Shown here piece after piece: positions 19,991-26,147 of a stretch of 64,000 bases of DNA. The stretch covers positions 1 through 64,000 of the forward strand of contig NZ_PDWR01000016.1 in NCBI RefSeq assembly GCF_010211755.1, written 5' to 3'. Within the stretch, counting starts at the first letter, position 1. Every line of letters starts with the position of its first letter. The notes beneath the pieces were generated by a model. The model saw only the letters and a list, made by a program, of their open reading frames with translations. It was not told where the DNA came from and made no database searches. Source of the stretch: Pseudoxanthomonas sangjuensis. Lineage in GTDB: Bacteria; Pseudomonadota; Gammaproteobacteria; Xanthomonadales; Xanthomonadaceae. The translations under genes were made by a program, and so were the position numbers.

Positions 19991-20467
19991 ATGGCCGTGC
20001 AGACCCACCTCAAGATCGCCGGCATCGACGGCGAGTCGACGCGCAAGGAACACCCGAACGAAATCGAAGTGCAGTGGTGGAGCTGGGGCATCGAGAACAC
20101 CGCCAGGCCGGGTGCCGGCGGCGGTGGCCGCGCGGGCAAGGCGGTGGCGCACGAGCTGGTCTTCACCCATGCCTACGACAAGGCTTCGCCGCTGCTGGCG
20201 AAGTCCTGCGCGAAGGGCACGCACATCCCCACGGCGACGCTGAGCGCGCGCAAGGCCGGCAAGGGCCAGCAGGACTACCTGATCGTCACGTTGAAGGACG
20301 TGCTGGTGACCGGCGTGTCGATGTCCGGCGACGGCGACGGGACCAGCGAGAGCGTCACGCTGGCTTGCGGCGCGATCGATTTCGTCTACCGGCCGCAGAA
20401 CGCCAGGGGCGGCCTCGGCCCGGGCGTCGGATTCGGCTGGAACGTCAAGACCAACAAGGTGGCCTGA
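19991..20467 (+). CDS. Hcp-family type VI secretion protein (orphan)
   Basis: Predicted 158 residues. Hcp proteins form hexameric rings that stack into the T6SS tube and can carry effectors. The start VQTHLKIAGIDGESTRKEHPN (minus its first residues), VQWWSWGIEN and the HELVFTHAYDKASP segment match the Hcp fold, as do KDVLVTGVSMSG and the basic end. No vgrG, tssB/C or effector gene is nearby. The last codon and stop (GCC TGA, inside GCCTGAT) look like an integron attC R' box, and a decayed copy of the last 60 bases lies at 21251-21310. It therefore sits at, or inside, the left end of the cassette array. Confidence 0.9.
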   Translation: MAVQTHLKIAGIDGESTRKEHPNEIEVQWWSWGIENTARPGAGGGGRAGKAVAHELVFTHAYDKASPLLAKSCAKGTHIPTATLSARKAGKGQQDYLIVTLKDVLVTGVSMSGDGDGTSESVTLACGAIDFVYRPQNARGGLGPGVGFGWNVKTNKVA

Positions 20468-20520
20468 TCGCCGCGGCAGTTTGCACCGCACTTCACGGCC
20501 CGGGCAAGGCCAATTAGCGC
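20462..20520 (+). repeat. decayed attC at the hcp 3' end
   Basis: Starts GCCTGAT, overlapping the hcp stop, contains CTTCACGGCCCGG, which also occurs in the clear attC at 23619, and ends near ATTAGCGC. Spacing of about 59 bases fits an attC, but both outer boxes are imperfect. Confidence 0.4.
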
Positions 20521-20571
20521 ACAACCCGCCACCAATGGAGGCTGCGATGAATGAGAACAATCACTCACCCT

Positions 20572-20627
20572 GCCGGGGCATTCCCACCGGATCCGCTTCG
20601 CTGCCCGGCTTGATTGATGCGCCAGGC
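20572..20627 (+). repeat. attC site, slightly shortened
   Basis: GCCGGGG...CCGGATCCGCTTCGC...CGGCTTGATTGATGC then GCCAGGC. It aligns along its whole length with the 60-bp consensus of this array with about four bases missing. The 50 bases between this site and the previous one hold no convincing gene, so this may be a gene-less cassette remnant. Confidence 0.7.
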
Positions 20628-20665
20628 CCCACCAAACAGTTCACCGTGCCTCATGGGAGAAAAGC

Positions 20666-21184
20666 ATGCTTGTACCGAAATGGTTGGTAGCGCTGGTATG
20701 CGTCGTCCTTGCCGTTCTTGCAACCTGGACCTACTTGCTGGCCTCGGGGCGCAATCCGTTTCCTTTCCCGGATCGCGGATCGCGGATCTTCTCGACCCCT
20801 TCGCCCGAAGCCAAGGATGCAATCGTTGCGCTCCTGGCCCGCCATGGCATCAATGAACGTTTTGAAGCCAACAGCACCGGGATACTCCGCTCGATCATGT
20901 GGGACGGGACCATCATCAACTACGCCCCTCCGGAGGTTCTTCAAAAGCTTGGCCATGCTTCGGCCAGCATCGGACTCGTGGCGGATGATCCGGTAGCCAG
21001 CGCCAACGATGCGGCGCAATTCCTGCGCTCCCGCGGATTCGAAGCCAACGTGGTCCTGGATGCCGAGCCGGCAATACCCATCGCTTTTGTAGTGACCAAC
21101 GCCACCTCAGGCACCGTATTGAACTTCCGCAAGCACATGATTGACATGCCACGATCGCAGCTTGTCAGCAAGAGTGGCAGGTGA
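20666..21184 (+). CDS. cassette-encoded membrane-anchored hypothetical protein
   Basis: Predicted 172 residues with one N-terminal membrane anchor (about residues 6-26) and a soluble domain outside. I do not recognise the family. The region SPEAKDAIVALLARHGINERFE reads like a helical regulator or DUF domain, and LNFRKHMIDMPRSQ ends the fold. A GGGAGA ribosome site lies 7 bases before the ATG. The gene is less GC-rich than the chromosome around it and is bracketed by attC sites at 20572 and 21186, as expected for a captured cassette. Confidence 0.75.
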   Translation: MLVPKWLVALVCVVLAVLATWTYLLASGRNPFPFPDRGSRIFSTPSPEAKDAIVALLARHGINERFEANSTGILRSIMWDGTIINYAPPEVLQKLGHASASIGLVADDPVASANDAAQFLRSRGFEANVVLDAEPAIPIAFVVTNATSGTVLNFRKHMIDMPRSQLVSKSGR

Positions 21185-21185
21185 G

Positions 21186-21250
21186 ACCTGACAATTCGTG
21201 TATGGACGCGGGAGGAGTCCATCTCATCATTCAAACCCAGCCCGTTTCGC
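21186..21250 (+). repeat. attC left half, right half replaced
   Basis: Opens ACCTGACAATTCGTG and later carries CATTCAAACCCAGCCCGTTTCGCG, the left arm and central tip of an attC. From 21251 onward the expected right arm is replaced by sequence matching the hcp 3' end. Confidence 0.55.
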
Positions 21251-21310
21251 GGTCTCGGCCCGGGCGAGGAATTCGATTAGGACGTCAGGAAGAACCAGGC
21301 GGCCTGATCG
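21251..21310 (+). pseudogene. decayed duplicate of the hcp 3' end
   Basis: Aligns without gaps to 20411-20470, the last 60 bases around the hcp stop; I count 47 of 60 identical positions. The translation keeps GLGPG, a Phe, an Asn-to-Asp change, DV and the final Ala-stop, but the conserved Trp codon has become TAG. It ends with the same GGCCTGATCGC and then runs directly into the ribosome site of the next gene. Confidence 0.75.
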
Positions 21311-21328
21311 CTATGGGAGGCGATAACC

Positions 21329-21805
21329 ATGAAACACACCGCGATGTTGTTCTTGTGCTCCGTCCTGATCGCCGGCACGGCGTCGGCGCAGGACGATGCC
21401 GCCAGGGAAGCGTTGGTTCGCACGGACCAGGCGTGGTCCGCCGCCGCCGCCGAGGGCAAGGACATCGAAAAGGTCGTGGCGTTCTGGACCGATGACGCGA
21501 AGGTCGTTCCGGCTGGCGCGCCTGTCGTTTCCGGCAAGGCGGCCATCCGCGAGTTCGTGTCCCGGAGCTTCGCGACCCCGGGCTTCCACATCAGCTGGAA
21601 GACGCTGGATGCCGAGGTAAGCGCCGACGGAACGATGGGCTACACGACAGCCGAGAGCACGATCACGATGCCCGGGCCCGATGGCAGCCTCGTCACCGAG
21701 ACGGGCCGCGGCATTACCGTGTGGCGCCGGCAATCCGACGGCTCCTGGAAGTGCGTGTACGACACCTGGAACCACGGCCCCGAGCCGGCAGCCGAAACGC
21801 ATTGA
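21329..21805 (+). CDS. cassette-encoded exported NTF2-like (DUF4440/SnoaL-type) protein
   Basis: Predicted 158 residues with a signal peptide (residues 1-20, TASAQ). The mature part follows the NTF2-like pattern: LVRTDQAWSAAAAEGKDIEK, VVAFWTDDAKVVPAGAPVVSGKAAIREFV, and a C-terminal ITVWRRQSDGSWKCVYDTWN. Such domains bind small ligands or act as ketosteroid-isomerase-like enzymes; no substrate can be read here. GGGAGG precedes the ATG by 9 bases. It follows the hcp remnant and is followed by a partial attC, so it is most likely a cassette. Confidence 0.8.
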   Translation: MKHTAMLFLCSVLIAGTASAQDDAAREALVRTDQAWSAAAAEGKDIEKVVAFWTDDAKVVPAGAPVVSGKAAIREFVSRSFATPGFHISWKTLDAEVSADGTMGYTTAESTITMPGPDGSLVTETGRGITVWRRQSDGSWKCVYDTWNHGPEPAAETH

Positions 21806-21840
21806 GGCCGGATCCGTTCGCGGTTTGGCTTGACGCGTAG
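21802..21840 (+). repeat. partial attC next to the IS110 remnant
   Basis: GAGGCCGGATCCGTTCGCGGTTTGGCTTGACGCG-type sequence matches the centre and right arm of the array consensus with small deletions. The left R' box is missing and the end runs into transposase-derived sequence. Confidence 0.5.
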
Positions 21841-22173
21841 ATCTGTCGCCATGTTGCCTTGACGGGCGGCGGTAGCGATCGCTTCGGCATCATTGCGGTC
21901 GTTCTTTGCCGTTCGACTCTTGCGGAACGGGGCGACGAACTGCGCGGCCATCAGCCGTGGCTGCAAACCGTAGCTCTCGCAGCGGCGTGCCCAGTGGTGC
22001 GCACTGCTGCAGGCCTCCATCGCCACGGCCGTGCCTGCCGGAACGTTCGGCAACCAATGGCTGAAGGCCTCTCGGCGCAATTCGCGCCGGTCCTGAACGC
22101 GCCCGGCCGCGTCCACCGGACACGTCGAAAACACCTGCTTTGCCAGATCCACGCCGATGGTTATAGTCCGCAT
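21829..22173 (-). pseudogene. IS110-family transposase, truncated
   Basis: About 115 codons remain of roughly 330-340. The N-terminal DEDD RuvC-like domain is readable: MRTITIGVDLAKQVFS gives the first Asp, VAMEACSSAHHW the Glu, and KNDRNDAEAI the last two Asp residues. Similarity fades after GNMATDLRVK, and the C-terminal transposase_20 domain with its serine is absent. The ATG at 22173 has a good GAGGAG site. Open reading continues a little into cassette DNA without homology, so the gene is dead. Confidence 0.8.
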
Positions 22174-22260
22174 TGGAAACTCCTCGTTCCGACTCACCGA
22201 TGGTGAATGCCATCATGGTCCTTCAAGACCGAGCGGTTATCCGCAGGGACGGGAGTTTCC
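21829..22260 (-). mobile_element. IS110-family insertion sequence remnant
   Basis: Contains the 5' third of an IS110-type transposase gene on the minus strand and about 85 bases upstream of it. GGAAACTCC (22175-22183) and its exact complement GGAGTTTCC (22252-22260) form a 9-bp inverted pair flanking the transposase leader. The right side stops just before attC sequence and the left side ends inside attC-like sequence. Confidence 0.7.
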
Positions 22261-22263
22261 TTC

Positions 22264-22317
22264 TTACTCATTCAAGCCGGAGCCGCTTCGCGGCTCGGCT
22301 TGATTCAGGCGTCAGGC
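22264..22317 (+). repeat. attC site (left R' box lost)
   Basis: CTCATTCAAGCCGGAGCC-type left arm, GCTTCGCGGC tip and GCTTGATTCAGGC then GTCAGGC at 22311-22317, an excellent match to the array consensus. The expected GCCTGAC is missing because IS110-derived sequence lies directly upstream. Confidence 0.8.
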
Positions 22318-22336
22318 ACCTTGTCGGGGGTATCGG

Positions 22337-22573
22337 ATGAGAGAGCTCTGGAGCAATCGACTCTTCAAGATTGGCGCGATCATCGCCCTGGTCGGCTGGA
22401 CACCGCTGATCGCCATCATTCTTCTTGCCGCAATCGGTCTGTGGCCCGATCCAGACCCCAATCCCATCGGTCCGGGCTTGCTGTTCTTCCTTACCTTCTG
22501 GCCCGCGGTGATATGCCTTGGGATCGGAACCTTTCAGGTATGGCGTCAGCGCGGGCAACGCGGCGGCGCCTGA
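22337..22573 (+). CDS. cassette-encoded small membrane protein
   Basis: Predicted 78 residues with two hydrophobic segments (about 11-34 and 48-66) separated by a short Pro/Asp loop (PDPDPNPIGPG). No family is recognised. The end is GCC TGA, formed by the R' box of the following attC. It lies between attC sites 22264 and 22568, so it is a complete cassette gene. A GGGGGT stretch 5 bases before the ATG may be the ribosome site. Confidence 0.7.
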   Translation: MRELWSNRLFKIGAIIALVGWTPLIAIILLAAIGLWPDPDPNPIGPGLLFFLTFWPAVICLGIGTFQVWRQRGQRGGA

Positions 22574-22687
22574 CAATTCGTTCAGGCTGAATCCGCTTCG
22601 CAGCTTCGTCTTGAACGACTCGCAAGCAGATTTACCGCCGCATCCCGGTCGCTGCGGCGGCGGGTCGGCTCAACCCAGGCGTTAGGC
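22568..22687 (+). repeat. long attC site (120 bp)
   Basis: R' GCCTGAC (22568) and R'' GTTAGGC (22681-22687) are intact. The left arm AATTCGTTCAGGCTG and a TCCGCTTCGCAG tip are normal, but an extra hairpin (CCGCCGCA/TGCGGCGG) sits before the right arm CTCAACCCAGGC. This doubles the usual length. Confidence 0.75.
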
Positions 22688-22706
22688 CCCTTTGGAGGTG
22701 TATCGC

Positions 22707-22946
22707 ATGTCCAGGAACGGCGACGACAAGAGGTCCGGCAATCTCGGCATTGGCATTGCGCTTGGCGTCGCCATCGGCGCAGCCTTCGGCATCGCCCTGG
22801 ACAATCTTGCCTTGGGCATTGGACTTGGCATTGCTGTAGGAATTGCCATCTCGCTTGCACTCCCCAGCCGACAGTCCGGCAAGACCGCAACGTCAAATCA
22901 AGACGCTTCAAGTGGTGGTGGTGATGGCTACGGCGGCGGGGCCTGA
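22707..22946 (+). CDS. cassette-encoded glycine-zipper membrane protein
   Basis: Predicted 79 residues. Residues 14-54 are an unbroken run of Gly/Ile/Ala/Leu in a GxxxG-rich zipper pattern (LGIGIALGVAIGAAF, then GIGLGIAVGIAI), probably two packed membrane helices. A short polar Ser/Gly-rich tail follows. TTGGAGGTG gives a strong ribosome site 7 bases before the ATG. Last codon plus stop are GCC TGA from the following 20-bp attC. Function unknown; glycine-zipper segments occur in pore-forming and envelope-stress proteins. Confidence 0.75.
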   Translation: MSRNGDDKRSGNLGIGIALGVAIGAAFGIALDNLALGIGLGIAVGIAISLALPSRQSGKTATSNQDASSGGGDGYGGGA

Positions 22947-22960
22947 CTTGGGCATCAGGC
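22941..22960 (+). repeat. minimal 20-bp attC
   Basis: GCCTGAC, then TTGGGC, then ATCAGGC: only the outer R'/R'' boxes and a few bases of the right arm remain. The central hairpin arms are gone, yet it separates two normal cassette genes. Confidence 0.7.
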
Positions 22961-22975
22961 CGCAGGAGGGCTTCC

Positions 22976-23365
22976 ATGAAGCGTATGTGGACAACGATCG
23001 CCGTCCGGGATGTGGCAAGTAGCCTCAAGTGGTATCAGGCTCTATTAGGCCTGGCTTCAAGCCCTCCGAACCACGACTACTATAGCCAGGTCCTTGACGC
23101 CGACGGTTCCGTTTTACTGTGCCTTCACAGGTGGGGTGATCACGACCACCCTACCTTGGCCAGGCCAGGCAAGGAACAGCCCGGGAATGGCCTGCTCCTG
23201 TTTCTCCGGGTTGACGATTTTGACGAGACTCTTTCACGGGCTCGTGAGCTCAAGCTTCAGCTCGAGGAGGAGCCGCACGTCAATCCCGGTCCGCACGCTT
23301 GGGAGTTCACTGTACGCGACCCGGACGGATACTACGTTTCGATCAGCGCCACGGCTGCGGCCTGA
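22976..23365 (+). CDS. cassette-encoded VOC/glyoxalase-family protein
   Basis: Predicted 129 residues with the paired beta-alpha-beta-beta-beta fold of the vicinal oxygen chelate family. The start TTIAVRDVASSLKWYQALLGL is typical, and RDPDGYYVSIS near the C-terminus carries the usual substrate/metal region. Family members include glyoxalase I, bleomycin-binding and fosfomycin-resistance proteins; the exact role cannot be read. GGAGGG precedes the ATG by 6 bases. The stop is formed by the R' box of the following minimal attC. Confidence 0.85.
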   Translation: MKRMWTTIAVRDVASSLKWYQALLGLASSPPNHDYYSQVLDADGSVLLCLHRWGDHDHPTLARPGKEQPGNGLLLFLRVDDFDETLSRARELKLQLEEEPHVNPGPHAWEFTVRDPDGYYVSISATAAA

Positions 23366-23379
23366 CTCGGGCGTTAGGC
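23360..23379 (+). repeat. minimal 20-bp attC
   Basis: GCCTGAC, TCGGGC, GTTAGGC. Same length and design as the site at 22941, differing at a few bases, so the two probably share one deletion event or one mechanism. Confidence 0.7.
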
Positions 23380-23425
23380 GCTTATCGACTGTTTGCCCGG
23401 CAGTTCCAACAATAGGGGAAATTCC

Positions 23426-23596
23426 ATGGGCCTGAAGCAAATAAGATCAAGCACTGTTGCGCTACTTGTTGCAGCATTACTCTTTCTTGCAGTTGGCACC
23501 TACACAGACAATGGTGGGTTCCGGCTTGCCGGCGAACTGATCCTGGCCGTGGGATTACTCGTGGCTTTCTCGCAGGCCATGAAGCGAAACGATTGA
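23426..23596 (+). CDS. cassette-encoded small membrane protein (56 residues)
   Basis: Predicted 56 residues with two hydrophobic helices (about 10-26 and 34-50) joined by a short polar turn (TYTDNGGF). No family recognised. AGGGGAAA lies 5 bases before the ATG. The attC at 23619 follows after a short spacer with no further gene. Confidence 0.65.
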   Translation: MGLKQIRSSTVALLVAALLFLAVGTYTDNGGFRLAGELILAVGLLVAFSQAMKRND

Positions 23597-23618
23597 TCGC
23601 GGGCGCCGGCTGTAACAC

Positions 23619-23678
23619 GCCCGACAATTCGTTCGAGCCTCACCCGCTTCACGGCCCGGCACAACTCAGGCGCTAGAC
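23619..23678 (+). repeat. attC site (60 bp)
   Basis: R' GCCCGAC, AATTCGTTCGAGCC left arm, CCGCTTCACGG tip, CAACTCAGGC right arm and R'' GCTAGAC. Complete and close to consensus. Confidence 0.85.
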
Positions 23679-23710
23679 TCCTTTGCCAACCCCCACCAGC
23701 GAGAACGCAG

Positions 23711-24019
23711 ATGACTCAACTGGCGCTCATCATCAGGCACAGGACCCAACCAGGGAAACGGGATGAGGTTCGTGCGGTCTGGGAAAAGCACATGGCGCCC
23801 GCGGTCTCGGGCAATCCCGGCCATGCCGCTTATTTCTACTGCCTCGATAATGACGATCAGGATTCGATCAGCGCGTTCCAGGTGTATGAGAGCGCCGAAG
23901 CATCGCAGCAGTTCCTTGCCACTGACGGTTATGCAGCATACCTGAAGGATGTCGAGCCCCTTCTGCTCGGTCCGCCGCAAGTGACCGCCCTGACGCCGGT
24001 GTGGTCCAAGGGGGTCTAA
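23711..24019 (+). CDS. cassette-encoded antibiotic biosynthesis monooxygenase (ABM) domain protein
   Basis: Predicted 102 residues with the ferredoxin-like ABM fold: LALIIRHRTQPGKRDEVRAV at the start, HAAYFYCLDNDDQDSISAFQVYES in the middle and a C-terminal strand ending VTALTP. ABM proteins act as cofactor-free monooxygenases, haem-degrading enzymes or simple ligand binders. The gene lies between two full-length attC sites, making it the cleanest single-gene cassette in the array. The ribosome site is weak (GCGAGAACGCAG). Confidence 0.85.
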   Translation: MTQLALIIRHRTQPGKRDEVRAVWEKHMAPAVSGNPGHAAYFYCLDNDDQDSISAFQVYESAEASQQFLATDGYAAYLKDVEPLLLGPPQVTALTPVWSKGV

Positions 24020-24073
24020 CCATTCATTCAAGCCGAAGCCGCTCCGCGGCTTGGCTCGATTCAGGCGTCAGGC
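24014..24073 (+). repeat. attC site (60 bp)
   Basis: R' GTCTAAC, CATTCATTCAAGCCG left arm, GCCGCTCCGCGGC tip, CTCGATTCAGGC right arm and R'' GTCAGGC. This is the best-preserved site of the array. Confidence 0.9.
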
Positions 24074-24095
24074 GGCTCCAGACACGGGCATCACC

Positions 24096-24989
24096 ATGGC
24101 CGGACATTTCAGCAAGATCTGCAGGATCCTCGGGACGGTGTTGGGCCTCGCGTGCCTGGTTTCGCTGACCGGCGGCGCGGCTCTCCTGGGTGTTGCCGAG
24201 TGGAAGCTGCGCCGGACCCACGACGTTCCACTCACGCCACTGAAGGCGGGACGCGGGCCGGCCGATGTTGCCGAGGGCGAGCGCCTGTCCAGGATCATCG
24301 GTTGCTGGGCCGGATGCCACGGCATGACCGGACAGGGCGGCTTCATCGACATGCAGGGCTACTACAGCGTCACGGCCCCGAACCTCAATTTCGCCATCCG
24401 GCAATACAGCGATCCGGAACTCGCACGACTCATCCGATTCGGCGTCAAGCGCGACGGAACGTCGGCGCTGGGGATGATCTCGTACACCTTCTATCCACTC
24501 TCGGACGAAGACCTGGCCAACGTCATCGCCCACCTGAGAAGGCAGCCTTTCCAACCTGCCATGCCCAGGCACAGGACGATAACCATCGCCGCACGTTTCA
24601 AGCTTGCCCTGGCGCAATGGCAAGTCGCGGCAGACCGGATCGATGCAACGCGCCCTCGCTGGGGCGAACTCCCGCGCACGACGCCCTTCGAACGGGGTCG
24701 TTACCTGGCCTCGGTCACCTGCTCCGAATGCCACGGCCTCGATTTCCGCGGCAACGCGTTCAAGGACAACACCTACGACGGCGGTCCGTCACTGGCACTC
24801 GTCGCAATGTACGGGCGCGACGAGTTCCGGCACCTGATGCGCACCGGAGAACCCATAGGCGGCCGCGATCTCGGTGAAATGGGCTGGGTCGCACGCAACG
24901 GGCTCATCCATTTCAGGGACCAGGAGATCGACGATATCCGCGCATTCCTGAGGCAGCACCATGGCCTCCCCCGGGAATCTCCTAGATGA
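24096..24989 (+). CDS. cassette-encoded dihaem cytochrome c, membrane-anchored
   Basis: Predicted 297 residues, the largest cassette gene. An N-terminal signal anchor (about residues 9-33) precedes two cytochrome c domains. Haem-binding motifs are CWAGCH in the first half and CSECH in the second, each inside a GE/RYLA-type cytochrome context. Downstream Met residues (for example LGMISY, LGEMGW) may be axial ligands. It should carry electrons in the periplasm, perhaps as part of a dehydrogenase or a peroxidase-like system, but no partner oxidase is adjacent. The attC at 24014 precedes it and a degenerate attC follows at 25009. Confidence 0.85.
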   Translation: MAGHFSKICRILGTVLGLACLVSLTGGAALLGVAEWKLRRTHDVPLTPLKAGRGPADVAEGERLSRIIGCWAGCHGMTGQGGFIDMQGYYSVTAPNLNFAIRQYSDPELARLIRFGVKRDGTSALGMISYTFYPLSDEDLANVIAHLRRQPFQPAMPRHRTITIAARFKLALAQWQVAADRIDATRPRWGELPRTTPFERGRYLASVTCSECHGLDFRGNAFKDNTYDGGPSLALVAMYGRDEFRHLMRTGEPIGGRDLGEMGWVARNGLIHFRDQEIDDIRAFLRQHHGLPRESPR

Positions 24990-25008
24990 GTCCGACCACG
25001 CGTGCCCG

Positions 25009-25069
25009 GCGCTACGTTTCATTCGAGCCGGACCTGCTTCGCAGCGTCGGCTTCATCCCGGCCTTGGGC
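25009..25069 (+). repeat. degenerate attC
   Basis: GCGCTAC, TTTCATTCGAGCCGG left arm, CTGCTTCGCAG tip, CGGCTTCATCCCGG and CTTGGGC. The 61-base span and the positions of all parts match the 60-bp sites, but both outer boxes carry changes. Confidence 0.65.
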
Positions 25070-25156
25070 GCACGCAACAAGCGCATGGGCAAGCCCGACT
25101 GAGCTCTGCCGCGACCGCGGCCGCGCTCAATCGCAAAAAAATGGCTGTTTCCCCTC

Positions 25157-25199
25157 TTGACGGCGGTCGTTAGCAGTAGTATATAACCAGAAAGTTATA
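25157..25199 (+). promoter_or_regulatory. promoter and palindromic operator of the ArsR-type regulator
   Basis: TTGACG (25157-25162) and TATATA (25180-25185) with a 17-base spacer form a good sigma-70 promoter. Overlapping the -10 is an exact palindrome TATAAC-N6-GTTATA (25182-25199), the size and position expected of an ArsR-family operator. Repression of its own cassette is the likely outcome. Confidence 0.65.
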
Positions 25200-25212
25200 G
25201 AAGATATCGGTT

Positions 25213-25566
25213 ATGAAAAGCTCCGAACGCCTGGATCTCACCTTCGCCGCGCTCGCCGATCCCACCCGGCGCGCCATCCTGGCGCGTTTGGCCACCGGCG
25301 AAGCCTCGGTTCAGGAACTCGCCGCGCCGTTTGAGATGAGCCAGCCCGCCATCTCCAAGCACCTCAAAGTGCTGGAGCGCGCAGGGCTCGTCTCGGTCGA
25401 CATCGATGCGCAGCGCCGCCCGCGCCGGCTCGAACCAAAGCGACTGGAGGAAGCCGCGGGCTGGATCGAGCGCTACCGCGAGATCTTCGAGCAGAACTAC
25501 CAACGCCTCGATGCGTTGCTCGACGACCTCAAGGGCACGCCCGCAAGATCGAAACGGAAGAAATAG
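25213..25566 (+). CDS. ArsR-family winged-helix repressor
   Basis: Predicted 117 residues. It has the family pattern LTFAALADPTRRAILARLA, the recognition helix MSQPAISKHLKVLERAGLV and a wing before RRLEPKRLEEA. No metal-binding ELCVCD motif is present. It belongs to the branch usually found beside SRPBCC/AHSA1 genes, and one follows 75 bases downstream. The palindrome overlapping its promoter suggests autoregulation. There is no clear Shine-Dalgarno box upstream of the ATG. Its effector is unknown. Confidence 0.9.
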   Translation: MKSSERLDLTFAALADPTRRAILARLATGEASVQELAAPFEMSQPAISKHLKVLERAGLVSVDIDAQRRPRRLEPKRLEEAAGWIERYREIFEQNYQRLDALLDDLKGTPARSKRKK

Positions 25567-25641
25567 CGTGTTCGTCATCCCGCGGCGCGCTCGTTGCTCC
25601 CCGAATGAGCTGCCGCATCAACAAACCCGAGGAGAAGCGCA

Positions 25642-26136
25642 ATGCCAGCAGAAGTCACATTGCCGAGTGATCGCGAGGTTCGCGTCACGCGTACGTTCAA
25701 TGCGCCCCGCCAGTTGGTGTGGGATGCCCATACAAATCCCGATCTCGTGCACAGGTGGCAGGGCTACGACGGCTGGGACATGCCAGTGCGCGACATGGAC
25801 GTCCGCGTCGGCGGAAAATACCGCTGGCAGTGGAAGAACCGCGAAGACGGCAAGCAGTTTGGCTTCTTCGGCACGTTCACCGAGGTCGATCCGCCGTCGA
25901 AGCTCACGCACGAACAATACTTCGATTCCGGCGAAACGGACTTCGCCATGCCCGCCGACGATCCCTGCATCGTGTCGCTCGAACTCAGCGAGCAGAACGG
26001 CGTCACGACGCTGGTATGCAACATGACGTTCGCGTCGAAGGAGGCGCGCGACGGCGCCGTCTCCACCGGCATGGCCGACGGGATGGAGTACAGCTACAGC
26101 CGCCTGGACGGCCTGCTCGCCAGAAAAGCCGCGTAA
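25642..26136 (+). CDS. SRPBCC (AHSA1-like) ligand-binding protein
   Basis: Predicted 164 residues with the helix-grip START/AHSA1 fold: VTRTFNAPRQLVWDAHTNPDLVHRW at the start, a beta sheet with GGKYRWQW and FGFFGTFTEVDPPSKL, and a C-terminal helix MADGMEYSYSRLDGLL. Members bind hydrophobic ligands; the gene is probably controlled by the ArsR-type repressor upstream. GAGGAGAAG lies 5 bases before the ATG. An attC-like site follows at 26148, so regulator and target appear to form one two-gene cassette. Confidence 0.88.
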   Translation: MPAEVTLPSDREVRVTRTFNAPRQLVWDAHTNPDLVHRWQGYDGWDMPVRDMDVRVGGKYRWQWKNREDGKQFGFFGTFTEVDPPSKLTHEQYFDSGETDFAMPADDPCIVSLELSEQNGVTTLVCNMTFASKEARDGAVSTGMADGMEYSYSRLDGLLARKAA

Positions 26137-26147
26137 TTCGGCGTACG

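Noticed and set aside
20547-20690. 47-codon frame running through the attC at 20572
   Set aside because: It is translated attC sequence and leader of the next gene; no ribosome-site or family support beyond that.
21251-21290. Reading 21284-21290 (GTCAGGA) as the R'' box of the attC at 21186
   Set aside because: These bases align with hcp codons in the 60-base echo, so the apparent box is more simply part of the hcp remnant.
22582-23028. 148-codon minus-strand frame in the array
   Set aside because: Opposite two attC sites and the glycine-zipper gene; no motif.
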